A stretch of DNA of 64,000 bases from the NCBI RefSeq assembly GCF_013307225.1, contig NZ_CP028942.1, forward strand, positions 62,001-126,000, given 5' to 3'. Of the stretch, positions 51,095 to 60,728 are shown in pieces. The position numbers and the translations under genes were made by a program. Under the pieces are notes generated by a model, which was not told where the DNA came from, ran no database searches, and was given only the letters and a program-made list of their open reading frames with translations. Numbering within the stretch: the stretch's first letter is position 1; each line of letters starts with the position of its first letter. Source of the DNA: Polynucleobacter tropicus. GTDB taxonomy: Bacteria > Pseudomonadota > Gammaproteobacteria > Burkholderiales > Burkholderiaceae.

Positions 51095-51517
51095 TTATTT
51101 TTGCAAGCTATCACGAATTTCTCTGAGTAAAACAATATCTTCTGGAGTTGGTGGAGGCGGTGGTGCATCAACTAATCTGATTTTGTTAACCACTTTGACC
51201 ATTTGAAAAATGACAAAAGCCAGAAGAATGAAATTGATAGAGATTGTGATGAAGTTGCCATAGGCAAAAATGGGAACCCCAGCCTTTTTTAGGGCATCAA
51301 AAGTTCTAGGTACACCTTCTGGAATATGTCCCAGGACGACAAAAAGGTTTGTGAAGTCAATGCGACCCCCTAGTAGGGAGGAAATGACTGGCATCACTAT
51401 GTCATTGACCAGAGAATCCACAATTTTCCCAAATGCACCACCAATAATGACACCGACTGCCAGGTCAATCACGTTGCCCTTGACCGCAAAGTCCCGAAAT
51501 TCCTTTAAAACCGCCAT
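51095..51517 (-). CDS. mscL: Large-conductance mechanosensitive channel MscL
   Basis: MscL opens under membrane tension to release solutes during osmotic downshock. The 140-residue product begins [33 protein letters not shown] with the first membrane helix, has a second helix ([17 protein letters not shown]) and a charged C-terminal helix. I chose ATG 51517: the GGGGG just upstream is its ribosome binding site and lies directly after an alternative ATG at 51529. Confidence 0.95.
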   Translation of the reverse strand: MAVLKEFRDFAVKGNVIDLAVGVIIGGAFGKIVDSLVNDIVMPVISSLLGGRIDFTNLFVVLGHIPEGVPRTFDALKKAGVPIFAYGNFITISINFILLAFVIFQMVKVVNKIRLVDAPPPPPTPEDIVLLREIRDSLQK

Positions 51518-51574
51518 AAAAACCCCCATTTTTGTCTAAATACAGGTTAACCCGAGATTAGCCCTATAACTTTC

Positions 51575-51602
51575 TTGCTTACCCCACTTTTTACTTTAAA
51601 AT
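51575..51602 (+). promoter_or_regulatory. Candidate promoter of petABC
   Basis: TTGCTT at 51575-51580 and TAAAAT at 51597-51602 are spaced by 16 bases, about 50 bases before the petA start. The -10 box matches five of six consensus bases; the -35 is weak. Picked by eye. Confidence 0.35.
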
Positions 51603-51654
51603 CCTAGCTTTAAGCAATTTCCACCCATAAATACCCTTTCTAGGAATTTTGTAA

Positions 51655-52257
51655 ATGAGTGACAAGCCCTGTATGGACAAGGATCGCCGTAATTGGCTGA
51701 TCGCCACTTCCGCAGTTGGAGGCGTAGGCGCAGCAGCAGCCCTTTACCCTTTTGTGGACAGTTTTGAGCCTTCTGAGCGCGCAAAAGCCGCTGGCGCAGC
51801 TGTTGAGATCGATATTACGGGCATGAAGCCTGATGAGATGCGTACTGTGGAGTGGCGCGGTAAGCCAGTTTGGGTGGTGCGCCGTACGCCTGAGCAGGTA
51901 GCTGAACTCTCTAAATTGGATGGCGAATTAGCTGATCCAAATTCTTTGCGTGATCCGTCTCAGTTCACCCCTCCGTATGCGCAGAACCAGTGGCGTTCTA
52001 TCAAGCCTGAGTACTTGGTAGTGGTGGGTATTTGTACGCATTTGGGATGCTCCCCATCAGCCAAATTTGAGGCAGGCGCTCAGCCGTCATTGCCAAGCAC
52101 ATGGCCGGGCGGCTTCCTTTGCCCATGCCATGGATCAACTTTTGACATGGCAGGCCGTGTATATAAGAACAAACCAGCTCCAGATAACCTTGAAGTGCCG
52201 CCACATATGTATTTGAGCGATACCAAGATTCTGATTGGCGAAGATAAGAAGGCCTAA
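51655..52257 (+). CDS. petA: Ubiquinol-cytochrome c reductase iron-sulfur (Rieske) subunit
   Basis: The Rieske protein passes electrons from ubiquinol to cytochrome c1 in the bc1 complex. The 200-residue product has a DRRNWLIAT twin-arginine-like start before its single membrane segment (about 17-37) and the 2Fe-2S ligands in CTHLGCSPS and CPCHGSTFD in the C-terminal half. It heads petABC and is a likely Tat substrate. Confidence 0.96.
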   Translation: MSDKPCMDKDRRNWLIATSAVGGVGAAAALYPFVDSFEPSERAKAAGAAVEIDITGMKPDEMRTVEWRGKPVWVVRRTPEQVAELSKLDGELADPNSLRDPSQFTPPYAQNQWRSIKPEYLVVVGICTHLGCSPSAKFEAGAQPSLPSTWPGGFLCPCHGSTFDMAGRVYKNKPAPDNLEVPPHMYLSDTKILIGEDKKA

Positions 52258-52267
52258 GGAGAGATAA

Positions 52268-53668
52268 ATGGCATTTCAAGAAAAACAAGTTCCAGCCAAT
52301 GCTCCAGTAGCTCAAAAGGTGTTGGCCTGGGTTGATTCTCGTTTCCCGCTTACATCCTCAATTAAGGCCCACTTAACTGAGTATTACGCCCCTAAAAACC
52401 TTAATTTTTGGTACTTTTTTGGCTCTTTAGCCATTGTGGTTTTGGCTTTGCAGATTATTACCGGCATTTTCTTGGTAATGAACTACAAACCAGATGCTGC
52501 AAAAGCGTTTGAGTCAGTTGAATACATCATGCGCGAAGTGCCGTGGGGTTGGTTAATTCGCTATTTGCACTCCACTGGCGCTTCAATGTTCTTCGTGGTG
52601 GTCTATTTGCATATGTTCCGTGGTCTGATCTACGGTTCTTATCGCAAGCCACGTGAGTTAATTTGGATTTTCGGTTGCGCGATTTTCTTGTGCTTAATGG
52701 GCGAGGCTTTCTTCGGTTACTTGCTTCCATGGGGTCAGATGTCTTATTGGGGCGCTCAAGTGATTGTGAACTTGTTCTCCGCAATCCCATTTATCGGACC
52801 AGATCTTTCATTGTGGTTGCGTGGCGATTATGTTGTTGGTGATGCAACGCTCAATCGCTTCTTTGCATTCCACGTGATCGCAATCCCATTGGTATTGATT
52901 GGCCTAGTTGCTGCCCACATTATTGCCTTGCATGAAGTTGGCTCAAATAACCCCGATGGCGTAGAAATCAAAGAAAACCTTGATGCAAATGGCCATCCAG
53001 TTGACGGTATTCCATTCCATCCTTATTACACCGTGCACGATGTGTTTGGTTTGGGTGTGTTCTTGATGGTATTCGCTTGCATCGTATTCTTTGCTCCTGA
53101 GATGGGTGGTTACTTCCTTGAGGCAAATAACTTCATTCCAGCGAATCCATTGCAAACGCCTCCGCACATTGCTCCAGTTTGGTATTTCACACCTTTCTAT
53201 TCAATGTTGCGTGCAACTACAACAAACTTCTTATTGCCATTGTGGATTTTCTTGGCGGTAATCTTGGGAATGTTTGCGAAAAGCACTAAAGATATTAAGT
53301 TCAAAGGCGTATGTGCTGCTATCGCTCTTGTATTGGCTGGTGGATTCTACTTATTTGATGCGAAGTTCTGGGGTGTTGTGATCATGGGCGGTTCAGTTGT
53401 GATCATGTTCTTCTTACCTTGGCTAGATCAATCTCCTGTGAAATCGATTCGCTATCGCCCACAATTCCATAAATATATCTATGGCGTATTTGTGGTGAGC
53501 TTTGTGATCTTGGGTTACTTAGGAATTCAGCCACCATCACCAGTATTTGAAAAGATTTCTCAGATTTGTACGATTTACTATCTGGGCTTCTTCTTGGCAA
53601 TGCCGTTTTGGAGCAAGCTTGGTACATTCAAGCCGGTTCCAACTCGCGTTACTTTTAAGTCCCATTAA
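52268..53668 (+). CDS. petB: Cytochrome b of the bc1 complex
   Basis: This is the membrane core of the bc1 complex, holding two b hemes and the quinone sites. The 466-residue product has about nine or more membrane segments, the heme-histidine stretches RYLHSTGASMFFVVVYLHMFR and FFAFHVIAIPLVLIGLVAAH, GQMSYWGAQVI, and the quinol-site PEWY equivalent in the form PVWYFTPFYSMLR. Length fits the long bacterial form. It lies 10 bases after petA. Confidence 0.97.
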   Translation: MAFQEKQVPANAPVAQKVLAWVDSRFPLTSSIKAHLTEYYAPKNLNFWYFFGSLAIVVLALQIITGIFLVMNYKPDAAKAFESVEYIMREVPWGWLIRYLHSTGASMFFVVVYLHMFRGLIYGSYRKPRELIWIFGCAIFLCLMGEAFFGYLLPWGQMSYWGAQVIVNLFSAIPFIGPDLSLWLRGDYVVGDATLNRFFAFHVIAIPLVLIGLVAAHIIALHEVGSNNPDGVEIKENLDANGHPVDGIPFHPYYTVHDVFGLGVFLMVFACIVFFAPEMGGYFLEANNFIPANPLQTPPHIAPVWYFTPFYSMLRATTTNFLLPLWIFLAVILGMFAKSTKDIKFKGVCAAIALVLAGGFYLFDAKFWGVVIMGGSVVIMFFLPWLDQSPVKSIRYRPQFHKYIYGVFVVSFVILGYLGIQPPSPVFEKISQICTIYYLGFFLAMPFWSKLGTFKPVPTRVTFKSH

Positions 53669-53699
53669 TCGAGAATCCAGAGAAAAATTAGGAACTAGT

Positions 53700-54473
53700 A
53701 TGAAACGAATTCTGCAAACTTTGATGGGTCTTTGCCAAGCAACTGTAGTGGTTGCCGCCCTTGGTTTTGGTATGAATGTCAGTGCAAATGAAGGCGGATT
53801 TCCCCTGGATAAAGCACCAGAGCGCGTTAGCAGTAATGCTTCATTACAAAATGGCGCCAAGTTGTTCGTGAACTATTGCTTAAATTGCCATGCTGCTTCT
53901 AGCATGCGCTATAACCGTTTGCGCGATATCGGCCTGACCGATCAGCAGATCAAAGACAATTTGATTTTGAATGATGCCAAGGTTGGTGATTTGATGACCA
54001 TTTCAATGACGCCAAAAGAAGGCAAGGCATTCTTTGGAAAGAACCCTCCGGATTTATCCGTTGAGGCGCGTGCTCGTGGAACAGATTGGTTGTACACCTA
54101 TCTGCGTACTTTCTATAAAGACGATACAACTCAAACTGGCTGGAATAACTTGGTTTATCCAAGCGTAGGCATGCCGCATGTCTTATGGCAATTACAGGGT
54201 GAGCGTGCTGCTAAGTTTGAAGAGCACAAAGATCCGCATGATGAAGGCAGAATGGAGAAGGTATTTGTTGGGTTTGAACAACTCACTCCAGGTACTATGA
54301 AGCCACAAGAATATGATGATAACGTTGCTGATTTAGTTGCATTTATGTCTTGGATGGCTGAGCCAGTGCAGTTAGAGCGTAAGCGTCTTGGTGTTGTGGT
54401 TCTCTTGTTCTTAGCAATCTTTACAATCTTAGCCTGGCGTTTAAATAAGGCCTACTGGAAAGATATTCACTAA
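53700..54473 (+). CDS. petC: Cytochrome c1
   Basis: Cytochrome c1 takes electrons from the Rieske protein and gives them to soluble cytochrome c. The 257-residue product has a signal peptide (about 1-29), the heme site CLNCH at 60-64 followed by ASSMRYNR, and a C-terminal membrane anchor (LGVVVLLFLAIFTILAWRL). I chose ATG 53700; a longer frame from 53547 runs inside petB. A cytochrome c biogenesis system is needed elsewhere. Confidence 0.95.
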   Translation: MKRILQTLMGLCQATVVVAALGFGMNVSANEGGFPLDKAPERVSSNASLQNGAKLFVNYCLNCHAASSMRYNRLRDIGLTDQQIKDNLILNDAKVGDLMTISMTPKEGKAFFGKNPPDLSVEARARGTDWLYTYLRTFYKDDTTQTGWNNLVYPSVGMPHVLWQLQGERAAKFEEHKDPHDEGRMEKVFVGFEQLTPGTMKPQEYDDNVADLVAFMSWMAEPVQLERKRLGVVVLLFLAIFTILAWRLNKAYWKDIH

Positions 54474-54510
54474 TAGTTTGGGCTGAGGTTCTGAGAACCT
54501 CACCCAACTA
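54474..54510 (+). other. Stem-loop between petC and sspA
   Basis: TAGTT (54474-54478) pairs with AACTA (54506-54510), GGG (54480-54482) with CCC (54503-54505), and GAGGTTC (54485-54491) with GAACCTC (54495-54501) around TGA. There is no T tract, so it is probably an mRNA stabiliser or processing site rather than a terminator. Confidence 0.6.
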
Positions 54511-54562
54511 GTAAATCGGTGTTATTTGTTGTATTGAAGTAGAAATTTAAGGAAATAAATTT

Positions 54563-55174
54563 ATGATGGTGTTGTACTCGGGTACTAATTGCCCATTCTC
54601 GCAACGCTGCCGTTTGGTGCTTTTCGAAAAAGGCATGGATTTTGAGATCCGCGATGTTGATTTATTCAACAAGCCAGAAGATATCTCTGTGATGAACCCA
54701 TATGGCCAAGTTCCCATCTTGGTCGAGCGCGATTTAATTCTGTATGAATCAAATATCATCAATGAGTACATTGATGAGCGCTTCCCTCATCCGCAGTTGA
54801 TGCCGCCTGATCCCGTAGCTCGTGCGCGTGCACGCCTCTTCCTTTTTAATTTTGAGAAAGAGTTATTTGTTCATGTAGCTGCCCTCGAAAATGAAAAAGG
54901 TAAAGCTGCTGAGAAGACGCACGATAAAGCGCGCTTGGCTATTCGTGATCGCTTGACGCAATTGGCGCCCATTTTTGTGAAGAACAAATACATGTTGGGT
55001 GATGAGTTCTCGATGTTGGACGTTGCAATTGCCCCATTGTTGTGGCGTTTAGAGCATTATGGAATTGATCTCTCACGTAATGCGGCACCTCTATTGAAAT
55101 ACGCAGAACGTATTTTCAGTAGACCTGCTTATATTGAGGCATTAACCCCTTCAGAAAAAGTAATGCGCCGCTAG
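54563..55174 (+). CDS. sspA: Stringent starvation protein A
   Basis: SspA is a glutathione-transferase-fold protein that binds RNA polymerase under starvation and acid stress in E. coli. The 203-residue product has the N-terminal thioredoxin-like domain with GTNCPFSQRCRLVLFEKGMDFE, the PYGQVPILVERDLILYESNII stretch, and a C-terminal helical domain with LGDEFSMLDVAIAPLLWRLEHYGI. It is followed by sspB, the usual pair. Confidence 0.94.
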   Translation: MMVLYSGTNCPFSQRCRLVLFEKGMDFEIRDVDLFNKPEDISVMNPYGQVPILVERDLILYESNIINEYIDERFPHPQLMPPDPVARARARLFLFNFEKELFVHVAALENEKGKAAEKTHDKARLAIRDRLTQLAPIFVKNKYMLGDEFSMLDVAIAPLLWRLEHYGIDLSRNAAPLLKYAERIFSRPAYIEALTPSEKVMRR

Positions 55175-55200
55175 TAAGTTCAGCGGCTGTTACAGTCAGT

Positions 55201-55608
55201 ATGTCTGACATTCCTAGCAACAAACCCTATCTAATCCGTGCGCTACATCAGTGGTGTACGGATTTTGGTTTTACGCCCTTTATCGCTGTATTTGTAGATG
55301 CTGGGGTGGAGGTGCCTATGGAATACGTCAAAAATAATGAGATCGTTCTAAACCTCTCGCTGGAAGCCTGTCATCAGCTTCAGCTAGAGAATGACTGGAT
55401 TAGCTTTCAGGCAAGGTTTGGTGGAATACCTAGAAAAATCATGGTGCCAGTAAGCCATGTTCTTGCTATCTATGCACGTGAGAACGGTCAAGGCATGTCA
55501 TTCCCGTTTGACCCTTCTCAGGCCCGTGATTTACACGTGGCAGATAGCTCTGATGAGGCGCCAGAAAAACCAAAATCTGCAAAACCATCCTTAAGGATTG
55601 TGAAGTAG
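55201..55608 (+). CDS. sspB: ClpXP protease specificity-enhancing factor SspB
   Basis: SspB delivers ssrA-tagged peptides to ClpXP. The 135-residue product starts with SNKPYLIRALHQWCTDFGFTP and has NLSLEACHQLQLENDWISFQARFGG and VPVSHVLAIYARENGQGMSF. The last residues (KPSLRIVK) resemble the short ClpX-binding tail of the family. Confidence 0.94.
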   Translation: MSDIPSNKPYLIRALHQWCTDFGFTPFIAVFVDAGVEVPMEYVKNNEIVLNLSLEACHQLQLENDWISFQARFGGIPRKIMVPVSHVLAIYARENGQGMSFPFDPSQARDLHVADSSDEAPEKPKSAKPSLRIVK

Positions 55609-55625
55609 GTTAAAATATCATCCGT

Positions 55626-55701
55626 GCCCCTTTAGCTCATCTGGTAGAGCAACTGATTTGTAATCAGTAGGTGGTCTGTTCGAGTCGGACAAGGGGCACC
55701 A
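55626..55701 (+). tRNA. tRNA-Thr (TGT anticodon)
   Basis: The acceptor stem GCCCCTT (55626-55632) pairs with AAGGGGC (55691-55697), followed by A and an encoded CCA (55699-55701). The D arm is GCTC/GAGC. The anticodon arm ACTGA/TCAGT encloses TTTGTAA, anticodon TGT. The T arm is GTCTG/CGGAC around TTCGAGT. Confidence 0.96.
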
Positions 55702-55707
55702 AATTCA

Positions 55708-55738
55708 AACCTTCTAATAGAACTTAGAGGGTTTTTTA
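55708..55738 (+). terminator. Terminator after tRNA-Thr
   Basis: CCT-CTAA (55710-55717, one bulged T) pairs with TTAG-AGG (55724-55730), followed by G and six Ts. It separates the tRNA from the convergent transporter gene. Confidence 0.6.
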
Positions 55739-55747
55739 TTGCGAATA

Positions 55748-57103
55748 TCAAATCCTAAGATTGCTTTCGACTGACTCTGGTAGAAATAGAAGTGCTAATG
55801 TTGCGGCACTCAATAAAAAAATCGTTGGATACCAAAGCCCTGCAACGTTATTACCCAGTTGTTGATTGAGCCAAGTGATAATGAGGGGTAGTAGGCCGCC
55901 AATCCATCCTGCTGCAAGATTATGGGGGAGAGTGGCGGCACTATTTCTTGATTTCGCAGGAAAGAGTTCTGCGAGTAATGCTGTTTGCGGCCCCACTACG
56001 AGCGCCAGAATGCCTGATAGGCCAACCAAGATTGTCGCAACGATCAATACATGATTACTCTGTGACGCATTTTGCCCAATTTGTTGCAGCAAGTAAAAAG
56101 CAGGCATGATCAAAGCGCCTCCTAAAAGAAGTCCGCTGACAACGACGGGCTTTCTGCCAACTTTATCCGAAAGCCAACCCGCAAAAATCGTGAGCGGGAA
56201 TAGCGCTAGCGTTGAGATGATGCTCAGTTGATCAACTAATAATGGTTCTAGATGAAGCGTGGTCTTGAGGAAAATTGCGGTATAGACCTGGACGCAAAAG
56301 AATAAAATTGCACCACTTGAGGAGACGCAAAAGAAAAGCAAAAACATTCTTTTGCGGATTTCAGGGTCTTTAAAGTTATTGATTAATTGCGACTGAGATT
56401 GTTCATTTTGCTTGGAAAGCTCTAGAAAGACTGGTGTTTCTTCTAGAGATCTGCGAACATAAAACGCAATGATAAGTAGTGCTAAGGAAATCCAAAATGG
56501 TACGCGCCAGCCCCATATCTGGAATTGATCGGGACTTAAATATTTTTGCAGAAGCGCGATTTGGAGCGTTGATACTAAGATGCCTAAGGGCCCCATCAGT
56601 TGCAAAAAGCTGGTTTTAAAGCCACGATGAGAATCGCCAGCATGCTCGGTTAGGTAGACGGCACTTCCACCAATTTCACCACCGGCCGAAAGGCCTTGAA
56701 GAAGCCTTAAGCTGACCAGTAGGATAGGCGCCCAAATCCCAATTTGGGCATAGCTGGGTAAGAAACCCACGCTCACTGTTGTCATGCCCATGAGGGCTAT
56801 GGTGATCATGAAGACCGGTTTCCGTCCAATGCGATCACCCATGGAGCCAAATATGGCCGATCCAATTGGTCTGACTACCATCCCTACCCCAAAGGTAGCG
56901 AGACTTGCCAGAAGCCCTGTATTCGGGTCGCTTGAGGGAAAAAATAGCGGGCCAAAGGTTACCGCTAAAGTGGCAAAGGTTAAAAAGTCATACCACTCTA
57001 AAAAAGTCCCAAAGCAAGCAGCAATCGCTACTTTTCGATAAGTGTGAGCGCTACTTTCTTTATTCAAAGACCCGCTCTTACTCTGTTTCTGATGAAGATT
57101 CAA
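55748..57103 (-). CDS. Major facilitator transporter, metabolite:H+ symporter (MHS) type
   Basis: The 451-residue product has twelve predicted membrane segments. The start GTFLEWYDFLTFATLAV and the loop FGSMGDRIGRKPVF (about 86-99) are the pattern of ProP- or ShiA-like MHS transporters, which import small organic acids or osmolytes with protons. The substrate is not clear. Its start overlaps the rmuC end by 26 bases. Confidence 0.88.
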   Translation of the reverse strand: MNLHQKQSKSGSLNKESSAHTYRKVAIAACFGTFLEWYDFLTFATLAVTFGPLFFPSSDPNTGLLASLATFGVGMVVRPIGSAIFGSMGDRIGRKPVFMITIALMGMTTVSVGFLPSYAQIGIWAPILLVSLRLLQGLSAGGEIGGSAVYLTEHAGDSHRGFKTSFLQLMGPLGILVSTLQIALLQKYLSPDQFQIWGWRVPFWISLALLIIAFYVRRSLEETPVFLELSKQNEQSQSQLINNFKDPEIRKRMFLLFFCVSSSGAILFFCVQVYTAIFLKTTLHLEPLLVDQLSIISTLALFPLTIFAGWLSDKVGRKPVVVSGLLLGGALIMPAFYLLQQIGQNASQSNHVLIVATILVGLSGILALVVGPQTALLAELFPAKSRNSAATLPHNLAAGWIGGLLPLIITWLNQQLGNNVAGLWYPTIFLLSAATLALLFLPESVESNLRI

Positions 57104-58352
57104 TTAATGGCGTTGATAAATTCTTGTTAGGCTTAACACCAAGTTCACGTACTTTTTCAGCAGTGCGAATGAGGTTGCCTTTGCCGGATTTGAGTTTATT
57201 AAACGCATCGTGATAGCTGGTTTGCGCCTGATCTAGACGTTGTCCTAATTTCTCAAGATCATCTACAAATCCTACAAACTTGTCATAGAGTGTTCCGCAT
57301 TGTTTTGCAATTTCTAAAGCATTGCGATTTTGATGATCTTGTCTCCAGAGGTGGGCAACGGTGCGCAGTGTTGCCATTAAAGTGCTTGGACAAACGAGAA
57401 CAATATTTTTCGCCAGCGCCTCTTGATAGAGATTGGGCGCGGTTTTCAGGGCCAATAAAAATGCAGGCTCCACCGGTACAAACATCAAGACAAAATCAAC
57501 AGAATTTGCTCCATATAGGGCACTGTAATTTTTTCCAGAAAGTCCCTGAATGTGCTGCCGCAAAGATTGGATGTGTGCAGTCAACTCTTTTTCAGCGACG
57601 TCTGGATCGGTTGATTCAGCATGTCTTGCATATGCGGTGATAGACACTTTGCTATCGACAACTAGGCTTCTGCCTTCAGGTAATTTGATGACTACGTCTG
57701 GCTGTAAGCGTGATCCATCGCTTTGAGTGTGGCTATCTTGCACCACATATTCTTCACCCTTGCGTAGGCCTGACGACTCAAGGATGGACTCTAGTACTAA
57801 TTCGCCCCAATTTCCTTGGACCTTCGAGTCACCCTTTAGAGCTTGGGTTAGAGAGCGTGTCTCATCAGACATTTTGAGGTTGAGGTTGGCAAGCCTTTCA
57901 ATCTCGGTTTTCAGGGCAAAGCGTTCACGCGCCTCATTGCCATACGAATTAGTTACTTGCTCTCTAAATTCAGTGAGTTTGGTTTGTAATGGCTTTAATA
58001 GCGCATCAAGGCTAGCTACATTTTGTTCGGTAAAGCGCTTTGACTTGTCTTCTAGGATCTCATTAGCTAAATTTTTGAATTGATTTGTAAGTGCTTCTTT
58101 GGCATCGTTAAGCGACTCAATTCGACCAAGCCCTTGTTTGCGCTCAGAATCCAGCTCGGCCTCAAGGCGGATCGCATTTTGCAATGCTTGATCTCGTTCA
58201 GATCTAAGGCCATCAACTAAAGTGGCTTCAGTTTCAGCCTCAAGCTCAATTCGCGCAATAGTGGATCGTAGATTAAAAACATAAACCAAAAGGCCCGCAC
58301 ACAATCCCAGTGGCAGGCCAAATAGTAGAAGAGAGACTAAATCAAAAGTCAC
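57078..58352 (-). CDS. rmuC: RmuC domain protein
   Basis: RmuC is thought to limit recombination between inverted repeats, possibly as a nuclease-like protein. The 424-residue product has one N-terminal membrane segment (about 4-25), a coiled coil (about 27-125), then the RmuC core with GNWGELVLESILESSGLRKGEEY, LPEGRSLVVDSKVSI and LVCPSTLMATLRTVAHLWRQ. It is 21 bases downstream of grxD on the same strand. Confidence 0.92.
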   Translation of the reverse strand: MTFDLVSLLLFGLPLGLCAGLLVYVFNLRSTIARIELEAETEATLVDGLRSERDQALQNAIRLEAELDSERKQGLGRIESLNDAKEALTNQFKNLANEILEDKSKRFTEQNVASLDALLKPLQTKLTEFREQVTNSYGNEARERFALKTEIERLANLNLKMSDETRSLTQALKGDSKVQGNWGELVLESILESSGLRKGEEYVVQDSHTQSDGSRLQPDVVIKLPEGRSLVVDSKVSITAYARHAESTDPDVAEKELTAHIQSLRQHIQGLSGKNYSALYGANSVDFVLMFVPVEPAFLLALKTAPNLYQEALAKNIVLVCPSTLMATLRTVAHLWRQDHQNRNALEIAKQCGTLYDKFVGFVDDLEKLGQRLDQAQTSYHDAFNKLKSGKGNLIRTAEKVRELGVKPNKNLSTPLIESSSETE

Positions 58353-58373
58353 GTAGTAGACGTAAAAACTTGA

Positions 58374-58682
58374 TTAAGCTTTAACTAACTTTTGTAATTC
58401 GCCAGACTGGTACATCTCTGTCATGATGTCTGAGCCACCAATGAACTCTCCATTGATATAGAGCTGTGGAATAGTTGGCCAGTTAGCAAACTCCTTGATG
58501 CCTTGGCGAATAGCTGCATCTTCTAAGACATTTACAGTGTGTAGCTTTTCAACACCGCTAGCGCGAAGAATGTTGACTGCATTTCCAGAGAAGCCACATT
58601 GCGGAAATTGTGCTGTGCCCTTCATAAATAGAACAACGGGATGGCTAGTAATAATTTCTTTGATTTGAGCTTGGGTATCCAT
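58374..58682 (-). CDS. grxD: Monothiol glutaredoxin (Grx4 type)
   Basis: Monothiol glutaredoxins carry Fe-S clusters and work with BolA proteins. The 102-residue product has the CGFS motif with C29 (PQCGFSG), the TVP-like region in [19 protein letters not shown] and the usual length. The BolA-family gene at 35238 is a likely partner. Confidence 0.95.
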   Translation of the reverse strand: MDTQAQIKEIITSHPVVLFMKGTAQFPQCGFSGNAVNILRASGVEKLHTVNVLEDAAIRQGIKEFANWPTIPQLYINGEFIGGSDIMTEMYQSGELQKLVKA

Positions 58683-58772
58683 AAATCTTTCCTAAAAATG
58701 CCTGACTTCGATAAAAATATTTAAAAATTTAATACCATTGATTTTAAGACTTTATCTAAAAAAAGACAGTCA

Positions 58773-59630
58773 CTAGTCTTGCTTTCTGGCTGAGGCAACC
58801 CTATGGTGTCCAGATAAATCTTGATGGGTTTGAATATCGCTTAAACCTGCAGTTTTCATCAGCTCAACCACGGCATTAGATTGGTCATATCCATGCTCTA
58901 CAGCTAGTAAACCCATTGGTTTAAGGTGATTCTTTGCCTCCAACACAATTGCTTCAAGGCAACTAAGTCCGGTGGAGTGATCTGTTAGCGCATTTAAAGG
59001 CTCAAATCGAAGATCACCCACAATTAAGTGAGGATCTTGAGCTGGAATATAAGGAGGGTTGCCCACAATGATGTCAAAAGTAACACTCTCTTTTAACGCT
59101 TGATACCAACTGCCTTGAGTAAATTGAACGCGAGTCTCAAGCCCTAAAGATTTCGCATTTGATTTGGCAATTGTGAGTGCTTCAAGAGATTGATCTGTTG
59201 CAATGACCTGGCTATTGAGTGCCTCATTTGCAATGGCTAAAGCAATAGCGCCTGAGCCCGTACCTAGATCAAGTATCTTTGGGCTCTTTGTTGAACTTTC
59301 AATTTTCTTAATTTCTTGAAGGGCGATATCAACTAGTAACTCTGTCTCTGGTCGGGGAATCAATACTCCCGGCGTAACTTGAAGCTCAATTTTATGAAAG
59401 CCTCTTTTACCCACCAGGTAAGCTACTGGCTCACCATTAAGCCTTCTAGATTCGAGTGCATGCCATTCCTCTAGTGCTGGGGCGCTCAGTTCTATTTCAT
59501 CCCGAGAAATGAGTGTTGAGCGAGGTAGCTGGTAGTGCTTATCAAGCACGTGCGCCATCAAGATATACGCTTCATTGCGAGGAAGTAATGTGCTACCTAA
59601 TAGAGATCGCAGACTTAAGGTCTTGCTCAT
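58773..59630 (-). CDS. prmC: Peptide chain release factor N5-glutamine methyltransferase
   Basis: PrmC methylates the glutamine of the GGQ motif in release factors RF1 and RF2. The 285-residue product has the SAM-binding LDLGTGSGAIALAIANE at about 120-136 and the catalytic NPPY at 191-194. It lies 18 bases after prfA, its substrate gene, and after hemA. Confidence 0.96.
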   Translation of the reverse strand: MSKTLSLRSLLGSTLLPRNEAYILMAHVLDKHYQLPRSTLISRDEIELSAPALEEWHALESRRLNGEPVAYLVGKRGFHKIELQVTPGVLIPRPETELLVDIALQEIKKIESSTKSPKILDLGTGSGAIALAIANEALNSQVIATDQSLEALTIAKSNAKSLGLETRVQFTQGSWYQALKESVTFDIIVGNPPYIPAQDPHLIVGDLRFEPLNALTDHSTGLSCLEAIVLEAKNHLKPMGLLAVEHGYDQSNAVVELMKTAGLSDIQTHQDLSGHHRVASARKQD

Positions 59631-59648
59631 AACTGATTTGGTGGGTGC

Positions 59649-60728
59649 TTAGTTATCACCTAGTGCAGCAAGAAGCTCAGCCTGATGCTCAGATGCAAGA
59701 GCGTTGCATAAATCATCTAAATCCCCATCCATCATGGCATCAATTTTATAGAGCGTGAGATTAATACGATGATCAGTGATGCGGCCCTGCGGGAAATTGT
59801 ATGTACGAATACGATCGCTGCGATCTCCAGAGCCAATCAGAGATTTACGGGTCTGTGCTTCTAGTTGATGTTTCTCGCGCTCACGCGCATCCATGATGCG
59901 TGAGACCAACACTTTCATAGCTTGTTCGCGATTGCGGTGCTGGCTTCGATCATCCTGGCATTCAACAACTGTACCGGTTGGAAGATGGGTGATACGAACT
60001 GCTGAATCCGTTTTATTAATGTGCTGCCCACCTGCGCCAGAAGCACGGAAGGTGTCAATGCGTAATTCGGCAGGGTTAATTTTGACTGCTTCGAGCTCAT
60101 CTGCCTCAGGCATTACTGCAACTGTACAGGCTGATGTATGAATGCGTCCTTGGGTTTCTGTCTGTGGCACGCGTTGTACACGATGGCCGCCTGATTCAAA
60201 TTTGAGGCGTGAGTAAACCGATTGACCTACTAAGCGAAGAACAACTTCTTTATAGCCACCAAGATCGGATTCTGTGGAGCTAACCATTTCCACTTTCCAG
60301 CCTTGCCGCTCGGCAAAGCGGGTGTACATACGCAAAAGATCAGCTGCAAAAAGGGCGCTTTCATCCCCGCCGGTACCCGCACGAATTTCCAAGAAAACAT
60401 TGCGCTCGTCATTTTCATCTTTAGGCAAGAGAAGCTTCTGAAGGCTGCCTTCTAGTTCTTCCATCGTCGCTTGAGCTTGTTTTTGTTCTTCGTCGGCAAA
60501 GTCCTTCATTTCTGGATCTTTGCGCATTTCTTCAGCCGCTTGTGCATCAGCTTCAGCTTGTTTATACAAGCCAAATTGCACAACCACCGTTGCAATATCA
60601 GAATGTTCACGCGTGAGTTTGCGATAGGCATCCATATCTTTGGTTGCCTCTTCTGAGGTTAAAAGGGAATTAAGTTCGGCTAAGCGCGTATCTAGATGTT
60701 CCAGCTTAGCCCGCATGCTGGGCTTCAT
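59649..60728 (-). CDS. prfA: Peptide chain release factor 1
   Basis: RF1 ends translation at UAA and UAG. The 359-residue product has the catalytic GGQ at 233-235 ([20 protein letters not shown]), which PrmC methylates. The codon-recognition tripeptide, PAT or PVT in most RF1s, reads PQT at 188-190 ([15 protein letters not shown]). The rest looks normal. The start codon is immediately next to the hemA stop. Confidence 0.96.
   Translation of the reverse strand: MKPSMRAKLEHLDTRLAELNSLLTSEEATKDMDAYRKLTREHSDIATVVVQFGLYKQAEADAQAAEEMRKDPEMKDFADEEQKQAQATMEELEGSLQKLLLPKDENDERNVFLEIRAGTGGDESALFAADLLRMYTRFAERQGWKVEMVSSTESDLGGYKEVVLRLVGQSVYSRLKFESGGHRVQRVPQTETQGRIHTSACTVAVMPEADELEAVKINPAELRIDTFRASGAGGQHINKTDSAVRITHLPTGTVVECQDDRSQHRNREQAMKVLVSRIMDAREREKHQLEAQTRKSLIGSGDRSDRIRTYNFPQGRITDHRINLTLYKIDAMMDGDLDDLCNALASEHQAELLAALGDN

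Noticed and set aside
55626-55701. tRNA-Thr as an integration site for a mobile island
   Set aside because: I see no repeated tRNA 3' end and no integrase in the downstream genes.
57290-57640. Plus-strand open frame of 116 codons opposite rmuC
   Set aside because: It is antisense to the conserved RmuC core and has no supporting signal.
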